A stretch of DNA of 64,000 nucleotides from CAYNKA01 sp964397655. GTDB taxonomy: Bacteria; Spirochaetota; Spirochaetia; DTKZ01. The stretch spans positions 1-64,000 of the forward strand of contig CAYNKA010000018.1 of the NCBI GenBank assembly GCA_964397655.1, given 5' to 3'. Both the position numbers and the translations under genes were made by a program. Position 1 is the first letter of the stretch. Every line of letters begins with the position of its first letter. Of the stretch, positions 42,313 to 51,008 are shown in pieces. The notes under the pieces were generated by a model that saw only the letters and a program-made list of their open reading frames with translations, made no database searches and had not been told where the DNA came from.

Positions 42313-44214
42313 ATGACCGATTTTCTCCCCGTATCGCGGAAGGACATGGAAGCCCGCGGATGGGACCGTCTCGATTTCGTCTGCGTCACGGGCGACGCCT
42401 ACGTGGACCACCCGTCATTCGGCGTCGCCATCGTGTCCCGCCTCCTCGAGGCGGAGGGCTACCGGGTCGGCGTGATCGCCCAGCCGGACTGGCGGAGCCC
42501 CGCGGACTTCAAGAGACTCGGCCGGCCGCGCCTCGCCTTCCTCGTAACCGCCGGAAACATCGACTCCATGGTCTCCAACTACGCGGTATCGGGGAAGCCT
42601 CGGAAAGAGGACGTTTACTCAGCGGGCGGCAAAGCCGGATTGCGGCCGGATCGGGCGTCGATCGTCTATTCCGTCCGGGCTCGGGAAGCCTACAAGGGTG
42701 TCCCGATCGTTCTCGGCGGACTCGAGGCCTCGCTCCGGCGGCTTGCCCATTACGACTACTGGGAGAACAAGGTGAGGAGATCCGTACTCCTCGACGCGAA
42801 GGCCGACCTCGTGGTCTACGGCATGGGTGAGCGGCAGATCCTCGATATCGCTCGAAGGCTTTCGGCCGCGGCCGAGGAAGTCCGGCCCGGCGGCGGGGAG
42901 GCGCGGCGAATCGGAGAAATCCTGTCGGGCATCCCGGGAACGGTCGAATCCGCGTCGAGCCTGCCTCCGGGCTTCCGCGGAATCGTGCTTCCCACCTACG
43001 AGGAGACGGCGGCCGATCCCGATGCGTTCGCGAAGAGCTTCAAGATCCAATACGACAACACAGATCCCTTCCGCAGCCTGCCCTTGGCGGAGCCCGCAGG
43101 CGCAAGGTTCGTCCTCCAGAATCCGCCCGCGGAACCGCTTTCCCCGGAGGAACTCGACCGGGTCTACGGGCTTCCCTACGCCCGGACCTATCACCCGATG
43201 TACGAAGGGGACGGAGGAGTCCCGTCCATCCGGGAGGTCAGGTTCAGCATCGCGAGTTCCCGGGGCTGCTTCGGCGCCTGCACCTTCTGCTCCCTCACCT
43301 TCCACCAGGGGAGGATCGTGCGCGGACGGAGCCGGAAATCGATCGTCGAGGAGGCCGAGGCCCTCTCGCGTCTCCCCGACTTCAAGGGATACATCCACGA
43401 CGTGGGAGGCCCGACCGCGAACTTCAGGTCGCCGGCCTGCGCGAAACAGCTTGAAAGCGGCGCCTGCCCGGACCGTCAATGCCTCTTCCCCGGGCCCTGC
43501 AGGAACCTCGTCGTCGACCACTCGGAATACCTCGGTATCCTCAGGGAGCTCCGGGCCCTTCCCAGGGTGAAGAAGGTCTTCATCCGCTCCGGGATCAGGT
43601 TCGACTACCTGGCGGCCGATCCCGACTCGACCTTCTTCGAGGAGCTCTGCGAGCACCACGTCTCGGGCCAGCTCAAGGTCGCTCCCGAGCACGTAGCTGA
43701 CCGCGTGCTCGCGGCAATGGGAAAGCCGCGGGCCGATGTGTACCGGACGTTCGAGAAACGCTACCGGGAAATCAACGACCGACTCGGAAAGAAGCAGTAT
43801 CTCGTTCCCTATTTCATCTCGAGCCATCCCGGGAGCGATCTCGCCGCGGCGATCGAGCTCGCCGAGTATTTACGGGATCGAAAGTTCATCCCCGAGCAGG
43901 TGCAGGATTTCTACCCGACTCCCGGCACCCTCGCGACGTGCATGTACCACACCGGCGTCGATCCGCGGACGGGAAAGAGCGTCTACGTTCCCAAGTCGCA
44001 CCGCGAAAAGGCGATGCAGCGGGCCCTGCTTCAGTACAGGAACCCGAAGAATCACGACCTCGTCCGCGAAGCCCTCGTGATGGCGGGGCGAACCGACCTC
44101 ATCGGGCCGGGCCCGAAATGCCTGATACCCGGCCGGGGAACGGGTCCGGCCGGGAACAGCGGCTCCCGACCGGGAAACCGACACAACCGCGGCCAACAAA
44201 GGAGGAAACCTTGA
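42313..44214 (+). CDS. ygiQ: YgiQ-family radical SAM protein
   Basis: A 633-residue protein of the YgiQ (UPF0313) family. The N-terminal part has the cobalamin-binding-like fold (FLPVSRKDMEARGWDRLDFV, GLEASLRRLAHYDYW, VYGMGERQ). The radical SAM cluster is in SSRGCFGACTFCS (Cys-x3-Cys-x2-Cys). The C-terminal region includes VPYFISSHPGSD and QVQDFYPTPGTLATCMY. The biochemical role is unknown. It is not a sulfatase maturase: it lacks the anSME SPASM architecture, in spite of lying behind a sulfatase gene. Confidence 0.93.
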   Translation: MTDFLPVSRKDMEARGWDRLDFVCVTGDAYVDHPSFGVAIVSRLLEAEGYRVGVIAQPDWRSPADFKRLGRPRLAFLVTAGNIDSMVSNYAVSGKPRKEDVYSAGGKAGLRPDRASIVYSVRAREAYKGVPIVLGGLEASLRRLAHYDYWENKVRRSVLLDAKADLVVYGMGERQILDIARRLSAAAEEVRPGGGEARRIGEILSGIPGTVESASSLPPGFRGIVLPTYEETAADPDAFAKSFKIQYDNTDPFRSLPLAEPAGARFVLQNPPAEPLSPEELDRVYGLPYARTYHPMYEGDGGVPSIREVRFSIASSRGCFGACTFCSLTFHQGRIVRGRSRKSIVEEAEALSRLPDFKGYIHDVGGPTANFRSPACAKQLESGACPDRQCLFPGPCRNLVVDHSEYLGILRELRALPRVKKVFIRSGIRFDYLAADPDSTFFEELCEHHVSGQLKVAPEHVADRVLAAMGKPRADVYRTFEKRYREINDRLGKKQYLVPYFISSHPGSDLAAAIELAEYLRDRKFIPEQVQDFYPTPGTLATCMYHTGVDPRTGKSVYVPKSHREKAMQRALLQYRNPKNHDLVREALVMAGRTDLIGPGPKCLIPGRGTGPAGNSGSRPGNRHNRGQQRRKP

Positions 44215-44759
44215 ATCGAGCGCTCATCATCATCGACGAGCAGATGGATTACTTCCCCGGCGGCAGGATGGAACTCGTCGGGAGCGAGGCCGCCCTCGCC
44301 GCGACCTTGAAGGTCCTGGACCATGCGAGGAAAAGCGGCTGGCGGATTTTCCACATCCAGCACATCGCGGTCAAGCCGGGCGCGACCTTCTTTGTTCCGG
44401 GAACGCCGGGAGTCGAGCTTCATCCGGCGTTCAAGCCCGGAAAGGACGAACCCGTCGTCAGGAAGAATTTCCCCAACAGCTTCCGGGACACCGGGCTCGA
44501 TCACGATCTCCGCGGCGCCGGCACGACCGCCATCGTCGTCTGCGGGATGATGACCCACATGTGCGTGGACACGACGGTCAGGGCGGCCTTCGACCTCGGC
44601 TTCTCGGTCGAGCTCGTCTCTGACGCATGCGCCACGAAGGACCTTTCGTACGGCGGGAAGACCGTCCGCGCCGAGGATGTCCAAACGGCCTACCTCGCGG
44701 CGCTCTCCGGAACGTTCGCAAAGCTCGTCACCGGCGAGGAGGCGATTCGGGGCCGCTGA
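44211..44759 (+). CDS. Isochorismatase-family cysteine hydrolase
   Basis: A 182-residue protein with a complete triad: Asp in LIIIDEQMDYF, Lys in VVRKNFPNSF, Cys in MMTHMCVDTTVRAA. Members hydrolyse amides such as nicotinamide, or act as carbamoyl hydrolases; the substrate here is unclear. The start is TTG at 44211, overlapping the ygiQ TGA (TTGA), and AAAGGAGG lies 6 bp before it, so this non-ATG start is well supported and translation is coupled to ygiQ. Confidence 0.9.
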   Translation: MNRALIIIDEQMDYFPGGRMELVGSEAALAATLKVLDHARKSGWRIFHIQHIAVKPGATFFVPGTPGVELHPAFKPGKDEPVVRKNFPNSFRDTGLDHDLRGAGTTAIVVCGMMTHMCVDTTVRAAFDLGFSVELVSDACATKDLSYGGKTVRAEDVQTAYLAALSGTFAKLVTGEEAIRGR

Positions 44760-44798
44760 CGGCTCCCGCCTCTGCCGGGCGCTCTCGGAATTTCGCCG

Positions 44799-46184
44799 TC
44801 AATCCTGGAGATCGTACTGCTTCAGAAGCATCAGGAGATCCTTGTGCGGGCCTCGGATCGCCACGTTTCCGCCCGCGGATTTGACGCTCATGGAAAGGGT
44901 CATCAGGAAACGGATCGCGTCCGGATCGATGGACTTCACCCGGGAAAGGTCCAGGGTGAACTGCTTGACGTCCTTGGCCAGCGAACCGTGTATAAGATAG
45001 GAAAGGAATTCCATATTCTCGACGATCAGATGTCCCTGGAGCACGATGAGGCCCGGACTGTCGTGGTCCAGGATCAGGCCGATCGGGTGGGCGAAATCCA
45101 CCTTCTGCCTTCTTTTCCCCCGGTTCTTGATGATTTCGTCCGTCATGAGATTCGTGTTCCGAATCCTCGCGGTGAGCGTCTCGAGCACCTTCATGAACCA
45201 CTCGGGGACGTTGAACTTGTTGTGGTGCAGCGCCTCGATGTCGATGACGTACACGACCGACGTCTTCTCCGCCCGGACCGAAGCGGCTCGGGAGCCCTCC
45301 TTTATCAGGGCCATCTCGCCGACGACTTCTCCGGGCTCGGCGTAACTCAGGAGGACTTCCTTCCCGTCGACGTAACGGAAGATCTTGAATCTCCCGCTCC
45401 TGACGACGTACATTGACGCATCGGTCTGATCCTGCCGTATGAGGAATTCCCCCTGCTCCACGCGGCGGCGGGGCATCGCAGTCTTCGACATGATGTTGCG
45501 GATGCCCTTGAGGGTGACGACCTTGTCGCGTATGAGCTGGACGTTTTCCAGGAGGATTTCGGGGCTTTCCTTGCCGCCCATCTGCGTCAGCGCCGATACG
45601 TAATCGAGAACCTCTATGTCGATGTCCACGACTCTCGAGAAATCCAGGACGATCGGCCTCTGGCCCTTCAGCTTCAGCTCGCGGATCTTCTCCTTGACCA
45701 TGTTGACGCTTCCGGCGTGGAAGTAGCCGTTCAGATACAGCCTTCCGGGAGCCAGCTCCGATTTCTGATGAACCAGGAGATTGTCCCAGATCTGCTCAGG
45801 GCCCAGGTTCTGCGCGGGATTCAGACCGCTCAACAGCGAAGTCGCCCTGTGCAGCTTCTGGACGAGTCCCTTCGCGATGCTCAGACACCAGTCCGAAAGG
45901 CCGCACACCTCGTCGGAGAGAAGGTCGGCGGAAAGGGCGCTCGCGACCACGGGGGTGAGGGCCGTCACCGTCGCGGTCCTGGGAATGCCGGAGATGAAGG
46001 ACATCTCGCCGACGAAGCTGTCCTTTTCCAGCGTGACGATGGGGATTTCCTTCCCGTTCTTTTCGATCCTGACCTGGACCTTACCCGAGTGGATGAGATA
46101 GAGCTCCTTGCTCAGATCGCCCTGCCGGAACAGAGTCTCGCCCTTCTCGAAATGCACGAGAGAGGAATTCGGTAATTGAATCAT
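44799..46184 (-). CDS. Double cNMP-binding, double STAS-like regulatory protein
   Basis: A 461-residue soluble protein made of two copies of one unit. cNMP-like roll 1 (about 1-120: KGETLFRQGDLSKELYLIHSG, FVGEMSFISGIPRTATV), a STAS-like region (about 150-230: PIVLDFSRVVDIDIEVLDYV), cNMP-like roll 2 (about 240-355: GEFLIRQDQTDASMYVVRSG, VVGEMALIKEGSRAASV), and a C-terminal STAS-like region (about 370-461: QFTLDLSRVKSIDPDAIRFL). There is no DNA-binding domain. It would integrate a nucleotide signal with partner-protein binding. It lies just downstream of rex on the same strand. Confidence 0.85.
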   Translation of the reverse strand: MIQLPNSSLVHFEKGETLFRQGDLSKELYLIHSGKVQVRIEKNGKEIPIVTLEKDSFVGEMSFISGIPRTATVTALTPVVASALSADLLSDEVCGLSDWCLSIAKGLVQKLHRATSLLSGLNPAQNLGPEQIWDNLLVHQKSELAPGRLYLNGYFHAGSVNMVKEKIRELKLKGQRPIVLDFSRVVDIDIEVLDYVSALTQMGGKESPEILLENVQLIRDKVVTLKGIRNIMSKTAMPRRRVEQGEFLIRQDQTDASMYVVRSGRFKIFRYVDGKEVLLSYAEPGEVVGEMALIKEGSRAASVRAEKTSVVYVIDIEALHHNKFNVPEWFMKVLETLTARIRNTNLMTDEIIKNRGKRRQKVDFAHPIGLILDHDSPGLIVLQGHLIVENMEFLSYLIHGSLAKDVKQFTLDLSRVKSIDPDAIRFLMTLSMSVKSAGGNVAIRGPHKDLLMLLKQYDLQD

Positions 46185-46215
46185 CGCTCACCTCCGGTCG
46201 ACGTCGGTTCGATTC

Positions 46216-46869
46216 TCAGTCGGCGGGTATCCGGTCCTTTTCGTACTTGCTCACTTCCCCCGCGAGGAGGGCGAGACGGGCGCCCAGGTCCTCCTGCAGG
46301 ACCATGACGTCCTTCGGATGCTTCACGTAGACGCTGGAAAAACACCAGATGCCCTTGACGCCCGCGTCGACGAGGCGGTCGGCGAAGGCCTGTACGTCCT
46401 TTTCCGGAACGGCGAGGACGGCGAGCTTGACTCCCATCCTGCCGACGAGATTCTCCAACTTTTCGAGGGGAAGCACGGTGAGCCTGCCTGCTTTGGCGCC
46501 GACGAGCTCGGGGGAGGCGTCGAACACGGCCGTGATCTTGAAGCCGTGGGCGGCGATCCCCTCGTCATCGAGCAGCGCGAGGCCGCGCGGACCGGCCCCC
46601 ACGAGGAAGATGTCCGAGTAGTTGTCGCCTCCCAGGTAGTAATCGACGGCCTTGAGAAGCTCGTTGACGGGGAAGCCCCGGCGCGGTGCTCCGGCGACGC
46701 CCGTGCACGCGAGGTCCTTGCGGACCTGGATGTCCTTGAGGCCGAGCCTGCGGGCGATGTCGGCGGAGGAGATCCACGGCTCCTCCCTGTCCCTGTACTC
46801 TCTGAGGAGCCGGATGTAGAGCGGGAACCGTTTCAGGATGGACAACGGTATTTCGACATAGGTACCCAT
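46216..46869 (-). CDS. rex: Redox-sensing transcriptional repressor Rex
   Basis: A 217-residue protein. The winged-helix N-terminal part (IPLSILKRFPLYIRLLREYR, ISSADIARRLGLKDIQVRKDL) contacts DNA; the Rossmann domain begins FLVGAGPRGLALLDD and senses NADH/NAD+. Rex usually represses fermentative and redox genes when NAD+ is high. The ATG at 46869 is taken because the longer ORF start lies inside the -35/-10 region. It follows nfnAB on the same strand by 19 bp yet also has its own promoter. Confidence 0.93.
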   Translation of the reverse strand: MGTYVEIPLSILKRFPLYIRLLREYRDREEPWISSADIARRLGLKDIQVRKDLACTGVAGAPRRGFPVNELLKAVDYYLGGDNYSDIFLVGAGPRGLALLDDEGIAAHGFKITAVFDASPELVGAKAGRLTVLPLEKLENLVGRMGVKLAVLAVPEKDVQAFADRLVDAGVKGIWCFSSVYVKHPKDVMVLQEDLGARLALLAGEVSKYEKDRIPAD

Positions 46870-46876
46870 CCACACC

Positions 46877-46905
46877 ATTATAGAGCGGTTACGTCCGGCC
46901 GCCAA
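46877..46905 (-). promoter_or_regulatory. rex promoter, leaderless arrangement
   Basis: On the minus strand TTGGCG (46900-46905, inside the end of nfnB), 17 bp, a perfect TATAAT (46877-46882), then 7 bp to the rex ATG. There is no ribosome site, so rex mRNA from here should begin at the start codon. Confidence 0.7.
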
Positions 46906-48505
46906 CTGATTTCACCGCCGTCTCCGCGGCGGGCTCCTCCGTCCCTGAGGTCCGGTCCGTCCCGACGGAAGCCTTCGACAGGTACCGGTGAATGCCGCGG
47001 GCCGCGCGCCTGCCGTCGCCCATGGCGAGAATGACGGTCGCGGCCCCCTGCACGATGTCCCCTCCGGCGAAAACGCCGGGAATCGAGGTCATGCCTTCCT
47101 CATCCACGAGGATGTTGCCTCGGGCGTTGGTCTCGAGGGCCGGCGTGGTGCCGGTGACGAGAGGATTCGACTCGTTGCCGAGCGCCGTGATGCAGGCGTC
47201 CGCCTCGATCGCATATTCGCTCCCTGGGATCGGGACCGGCTTCGCGCGGCCCGAGGCGTCGGGCTCGCCGAGCCGGTATTTGAGGCACTCGACGCCTCGG
47301 ACCCCGCCCTTCCCGTCGCCGAGGATGCGGACCGGGTTCGCGAGCAGGTCGAAGACGACGCCTTCCTCCCTCGCGTGGCGGACCTCCTCCGCACGGGCCG
47401 GCATCTCCTTCTCGGTCCGCCGGTAGACTATGCGGACCTCCTCCGCTCCGAGCCTCACCGCGGTCCTCGCCGCGTCCATGGCGACGTTTCCGCCCCCGAA
47501 GACCGCGACCCTTCTGGCCCGGAAGATCGGCGTCGCCGCGTTTCCCAGGTCGTAGGCCCTCATGAGGTTGCTCCGGGTGAGGAACTCGTTGGCGGAGAAC
47601 ACGCCTACGAGGTTCTCCCCCTCGATGCCCATGAATTTCGGGAGCCCGGCTCCGTTCGCCACGTACACCGCGGCGAAGCCGTCCTCGCCCATGAGTTCCT
47701 CCACGGTCCGCGTCCTTCCCACGAGAAAGTCCAGGACGAAGTTCACGCCCAGACTCTTCAGGGCCTCCACTTCCTCCTCGACGATGCTCTTGGGCAGGCG
47801 GAACTCGGGAATGCCGTAGACCGTCACGCCTCCGGCCTTGTGGAAGGCCTCGAAGACCGTGACCCGGTAACCGAGACGCACGAGGTCAGCGGCTGCGGTC
47901 AGGCCGGACGGACCGCTCCCCACGATCGCCACGCGCTTCGCGGCCCCGCCCGTGCCGGTCCGAGAAGCGCCGACTCCGGGGCGGAACTCCGCCCCGCCCG
48001 TTCCCGTGCCTGCCCGGACGGCTCCCCTCTCCCTCGCGCGATCGGCGAGGAAACGCTCGATCCTGCCGATGGCGACCGCCTTCTCCGGGTCCTTGAGCGC
48101 CTTGCCGACCGTGCAGGCCGCCATGCACTGCTTCTCCTGCGGGCACACCCTGCCGCAGATCGCCGGCAGCATCGAGCTTTTCCGTATGATCTCGAGCGCC
48201 TCGTCGAATCGGCCCTCTGCGGTCTCCCCGACGAAGGCCGGGACGTCGATCGCGACCGGACAACCGCCGACGCAAGGCGCGGTCCTGCACCGGAGGCAAC
48301 GAGAGGCCTCCACGATCGCCTGGTCCTCGGAGTAGCCGAGGGCCACCTCGTTCATGTTCCCTCTCCTCGTCTCGGGATCCTGGGACGGCATGTCCTGCTG
48401 GGGAATCGCGGACCTCTCCTTGGGCGAGAGCTTCTTCCCCTCTATTTCCGCGCGGAGGAGCCTCGCCTCCCGGAACAGCTCGACGGGATTCCGGTATTCG
48501 TTCAT
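46889..48505 (-). CDS. nfnB: NADH-dependent ferredoxin:NADP+ oxidoreductase, large subunit (NfnB / GltD-like)
   Basis: A 538-residue FAD protein. The N-terminal cluster domain (CLRCRTAPCVGGCPVAIDVP, then AICGRVCPQEKQCMAACTVG) holds two [4Fe-4S] centres; KRVAIVGSGPSGLTAAADL is the FAD site and VAVFGGGNVAMDAART the NADPH site. With NfnA it bifurcates electrons between NADH, NADPH and ferredoxin. A Gly/Thr/Arg-rich insertion at about 160-190 links the two regions. The ATG at 48505 overlaps the nfnA stop (ATGA). Alone it could be read as a glutamate synthase small chain; the nfnA partner decides against that. Confidence 0.92.
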   Translation of the reverse strand: MNEYRNPVELFREARLLRAEIEGKKLSPKERSAIPQQDMPSQDPETRRGNMNEVALGYSEDQAIVEASRCLRCRTAPCVGGCPVAIDVPAFVGETAEGRFDEALEIIRKSSMLPAICGRVCPQEKQCMAACTVGKALKDPEKAVAIGRIERFLADRARERGAVRAGTGTGGAEFRPGVGASRTGTGGAAKRVAIVGSGPSGLTAAADLVRLGYRVTVFEAFHKAGGVTVYGIPEFRLPKSIVEEEVEALKSLGVNFVLDFLVGRTRTVEELMGEDGFAAVYVANGAGLPKFMGIEGENLVGVFSANEFLTRSNLMRAYDLGNAATPIFRARRVAVFGGGNVAMDAARTAVRLGAEEVRIVYRRTEKEMPARAEEVRHAREEGVVFDLLANPVRILGDGKGGVRGVECLKYRLGEPDASGRAKPVPIPGSEYAIEADACITALGNESNPLVTGTTPALETNARGNILVDEEGMTSIPGVFAGGDIVQGAATVILAMGDGRRAARGIHRYLSKASVGTDRTSGTEEPAAETAVKSVGGRT

Positions 48506-49362
48506 GACGCCCTGCCTTCCGCCGCGGCCTTGGCCCGTTCGGTAATCCTGCATACGTGGTCCGCTTCCTGGTCCTTGTAGGAGCCGAGCCGCCTCATCAT
48601 GCCGTCGAAGTCCACGAGGTGGCCGTCGAATTCGGGCCCGTCCACGCAGACGAACTTCACCTCGCCGCCTACCGTGACCCTGCAGCCTCCGCACATGCCC
48701 GTGCCGTCCACCATGATGGTGTTGAGTGACACGACCGTCGGAACGCCGTAGGGTTTCGTCGCGGCGGCGCAGAATTTCATCATGATCGGCGGCCCGATCG
48801 CTACGACCTCTGCTGGTTTCGGCTCCATGCCGCAGAGTTCCTCGAGCGGCACGGTGACGAGGTCCTTCCTTCCGTAGGAGCCGTCGTCGGTGCAGACGAT
48901 GAGCTCGTCGGACCAGGCCCTCATCTGCCTCTCGAGGACGAGCAGCCCCTTGTTCCTCGCGCCCATGACGGTGACGACCCTGTTCCCCGCCCGCTTGAAG
49001 GCCTGTACGATGGGATGGAGGGGCGCGACGCCGATGCCGCCGCCAACGCAGACGACGGGAGCGTCGTGCTTCCGGATACGGGTCGGCCTGCCGAGCGGGC
49101 CGAGGAGATGGGCGATCATGTCGCCCTCCTTCAACATGCTCAACGCCTTCGTCGTGCCGCCGACCGCCTGGAAGACGACGGTGACGGTGCCCTTCTCCGC
49201 GTCGGCGTCCGCGATGGTGAGGGGGATGCGCTCCCCGTACCGGTCGTCCGTCATGAGGATGACGAACTGGCCGGCCTTGCGCGCCCGGGCTATCGCCGGG
49301 GCATCGAGTTTCATGAGGAACACGTCCGCGGACAGCTGTTCCTTCGTTACGATCCTGTTCAA
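48502..49362 (-). CDS. nfnA: NADH-dependent ferredoxin:NADP+ oxidoreductase, small subunit (NfnA)
   Basis: A 286-residue FNR-type flavoprotein. ERIPLTIADAD binds FAD, GPLGRPT and VGGGIGVAPLHP hold the NAD site, and the C-terminal region GTGMCGGCRVTVGGEVKFVC carries the [2Fe-2S] ligands. It is the bifurcating-flavin-linked partner of NfnB. The start is TTG at 49362, with GCAGGAGG 8 bp before it. A promoter with two TTATCGAT elements stands upstream. Confidence 0.92.
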   Translation of the reverse strand: MNRIVTKEQLSADVFLMKLDAPAIARARKAGQFVILMTDDRYGERIPLTIADADAEKGTVTVVFQAVGGTTKALSMLKEGDMIAHLLGPLGRPTRIRKHDAPVVCVGGGIGVAPLHPIVQAFKRAGNRVVTVMGARNKGLLVLERQMRAWSDELIVCTDDGSYGRKDLVTVPLEELCGMEPKPAEVVAIGPPIMMKFCAAATKPYGVPTVVSLNTIMVDGTGMCGGCRVTVGGEVKFVCVDGPEFDGHLVDFDGMMRRLGSYKDQEADHVCRITERAKAAAEGRAS

Positions 49363-49387
49363 GGCCTTCCTCCTGCAGCGGACCGGT

Positions 49388-49453
49388 TTATCGATCCTTC
49401 TAAAAGATAATATTTATCGATAATAAAATATATATTATGCCGTAAAGAGTCAA
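49388..49453 (-). promoter_or_regulatory. nfnAB promoter with repeated TTATCGAT elements
   Basis: On the minus strand TTGACT (49448-49453), 17 bp, TATTTT (49425-49430). The 10-bp palindrome TTATCGATAA (49414-49423) covers the start site, and a second TTATCGAT lies at 49388-49395, 26 bp further along. This is a likely repressor region. The elements do not look like the known Rex site (TTGTGAN8TCACAA type). Confidence 0.6.
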
Positions 49454-49556
49454 GAGGATCGTCAAGGCAACGCGGACCGGGCCTCGGCGATCACCGATTG
49501 ACGCGCCTGCCGAATTCCCGGAGACTAGGGCGACTGGAGAGACTGCTGTATAGCCT

Positions 49557-50024
49557 ATGAACCAATATCAGCTTTTCCTCGTGCTGGCGCCCGTGGGCCT
49601 GTCTCTCGGAAAGCTCCGCGACGCGTCCTTGGACACGATCTTTCCCGGTTTCTTCGCAGCCCTGAGCGCCGCGCCGCAGGGCGTCTCCGGGAAGCGGCTC
49701 GTCGCGGCCGTTCGCGGAGGTTCCGCGTCGTCCTTTCTCGTGGACTGTCATCCCGTGGCCCTTTCCGGTCTGGGAGGCACGGCCTGGCACCTCATCCTCC
49801 ATTCCGAACCGGAACGGGAATCGAAGACGCTGAACGCCGACACGGCGCTCTCGAACCGGGAAATCGAGGTCATGGAATGCCTGCTCAACAACCTCTCGAT
49901 CAAGGAAACGGCGGGCAGGCTCGGAGTCTCGGAGAATACCATCAAATTCCACGTGAAGAACCTCTACAAAAAAACCGGCATCCACAAGCGCCGGCACATA
50001 AGGCAGGTCGCGAAAGTAAAATGA
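49557..50024 (+). CDS. LuxR-family HTH transcriptional regulator
   Basis: A 155-residue protein. The C-terminal 60 residues are a LuxR/GerE DNA-binding domain (LSNREIEVMECLLNNLSIKETAGRLGVSENTIKFHVKNLYKK). The N-terminal 85 residues do not resemble a receiver or autoinducer domain and may sense a signal or dimerise. The start has no clear ribosome site and a -10-like TATAGC abuts the ATG, so the exact start is uncertain. Neighbouring genes give no target. Confidence 0.85.
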   Translation: MNQYQLFLVLAPVGLSLGKLRDASLDTIFPGFFAALSAAPQGVSGKRLVAAVRGGSASSFLVDCHPVALSGLGGTAWHLILHSEPERESKTLNADTALSNREIEVMECLLNNLSIKETAGRLGVSENTIKFHVKNLYKKTGIHKRRHIRQVAKVK

Positions 50025-50124
50025 AGCCCGAGGCTCCCGGGGGCGCGCCCAGGGCGTTCGCATACGAGTTTTCCCGATTTTCAGGCGCTATGAAAACCGC
50101 GGAGAAGCGTATAGAATCGTCTCC

Positions 50125-50967
50125 ATGTCCTCCGACTACGTCCGCTATCGAAGGATTCCCGGCTTCCCCGGCGTCGAGATCCTCACGGCCCGGTACTCGA
50201 AGCAGCGTTTCTCCCGGCATTTCCACGACTGCTACGCCGTCGGCGTGATCGAGAGCGGCGCCCTGGGTTTCGATTACCTCGGCGAAAGGCTCACTGCCGC
50301 CGCGGGAGACGTCAACCTCGCGGTGCCGGGGGAGCCTCATACCGGCTACCCGGCGGCGGAGGGAGGCTGGACCTACAGGATGCTCTACCTTTCCCCCGAT
50401 CTCGTAGCCGAGGCGGCCTCCTCCGGCCCGAGGTGCGGAACGGGACTTCCCTTCTTCCGCGCCGGCGTGCTCCGCGACGCGGAGCTCGGCCGGACCATCC
50501 GCTCGTTCCACTCCCTCTGCGCCTCCGGCCCGGTCGACCCGCTCGAAGCGGAGACCGTACTCGCCCTCGTCGTCAGGCGGGTCCTGGAACGGGTCGGCGC
50601 GGTCGAGGCGAGCCGTCCGCCGCGCGGAACGGAACCGCGGAGACCGGGAAAAAGGGCGCGCATGGCGTCGGAATATCTCGAAGAAAACAGCGGCCGCCGG
50701 GTTACGCTGAAGGAGCTGAGCGGGGAAGCGGACTCGAGCCCCTATCATCTCATAAGAACCTTCGAAGCCGGCTACGGGCTCCCGCCCCACGCCTATCTCG
50801 CCCAGCTCCGGGTCGGGAAAGCCAAGGACCTCATCGCCCGGGGAGCCTCACTCGCGGACGCGGCCCAGGAAGCGGGCTTCGCCGACCAGAGCCACATGAA
50901 CCGGCTTTTCCGGAGGATCCTCGGACTCACGCCCGGAGATTACCGCAATTTCATCCAAGACGCCTGA
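50125..50967 (+). CDS. AraC-family regulator with cupin-like sensor domain
   Basis: A 280-residue protein. The N-terminal cupin-like region (about 15-100: FSRHFHDCYAVGVIESGALGF, AAGDVNLAVPGEPHT) is a ligand-binding AraC domain; the C-terminal pair of HTHs (about 180-275: RVTLKELSGEADSSPYHLIR, ADAAQEAGFADQSHMNRLFR) binds DNA. TATAGA ends 9 bp before the ATG, with no ribosome site (probably leaderless). The EamA exporter 41 bp downstream is the probable target, as in many AraC-DMT pairs. Confidence 0.9.
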   Translation: MSSDYVRYRRIPGFPGVEILTARYSKQRFSRHFHDCYAVGVIESGALGFDYLGERLTAAAGDVNLAVPGEPHTGYPAAEGGWTYRMLYLSPDLVAEAASSGPRCGTGLPFFRAGVLRDAELGRTIRSFHSLCASGPVDPLEAETVLALVVRRVLERVGAVEASRPPRGTEPRRPGKRARMASEYLEENSGRRVTLKELSGEADSSPYHLIRTFEAGYGLPPHAYLAQLRVGKAKDLIARGASLADAAQEAGFADQSHMNRLFRRILGLTPGDYRNFIQDA

Positions 50968-51008
50968 AGCGAACGGGGCTATCCTCCTCCGCGAAAGGAG
51001 GAAGTCCC

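Noticed and set aside
42313..44214. Radical SAM gene after the sulfatase as a sulfatase maturase
   Set aside because: The sequence is a YgiQ-family protein, with a CxxxCxxC site but no C-terminal SPASM clusters, and has its own promoter.
46889..48505. NfnB as glutamate synthase small subunit
   Set aside because: No large glutamate synthase subunit is present, and the partner with a C-terminal [2Fe-2S] motif overlaps it, as in nfnAB.
49557..50024. LuxR-type gene as a two-component response regulator
   Set aside because: The N-terminal part lacks the receiver-domain Asp/Lys pattern and is too short.
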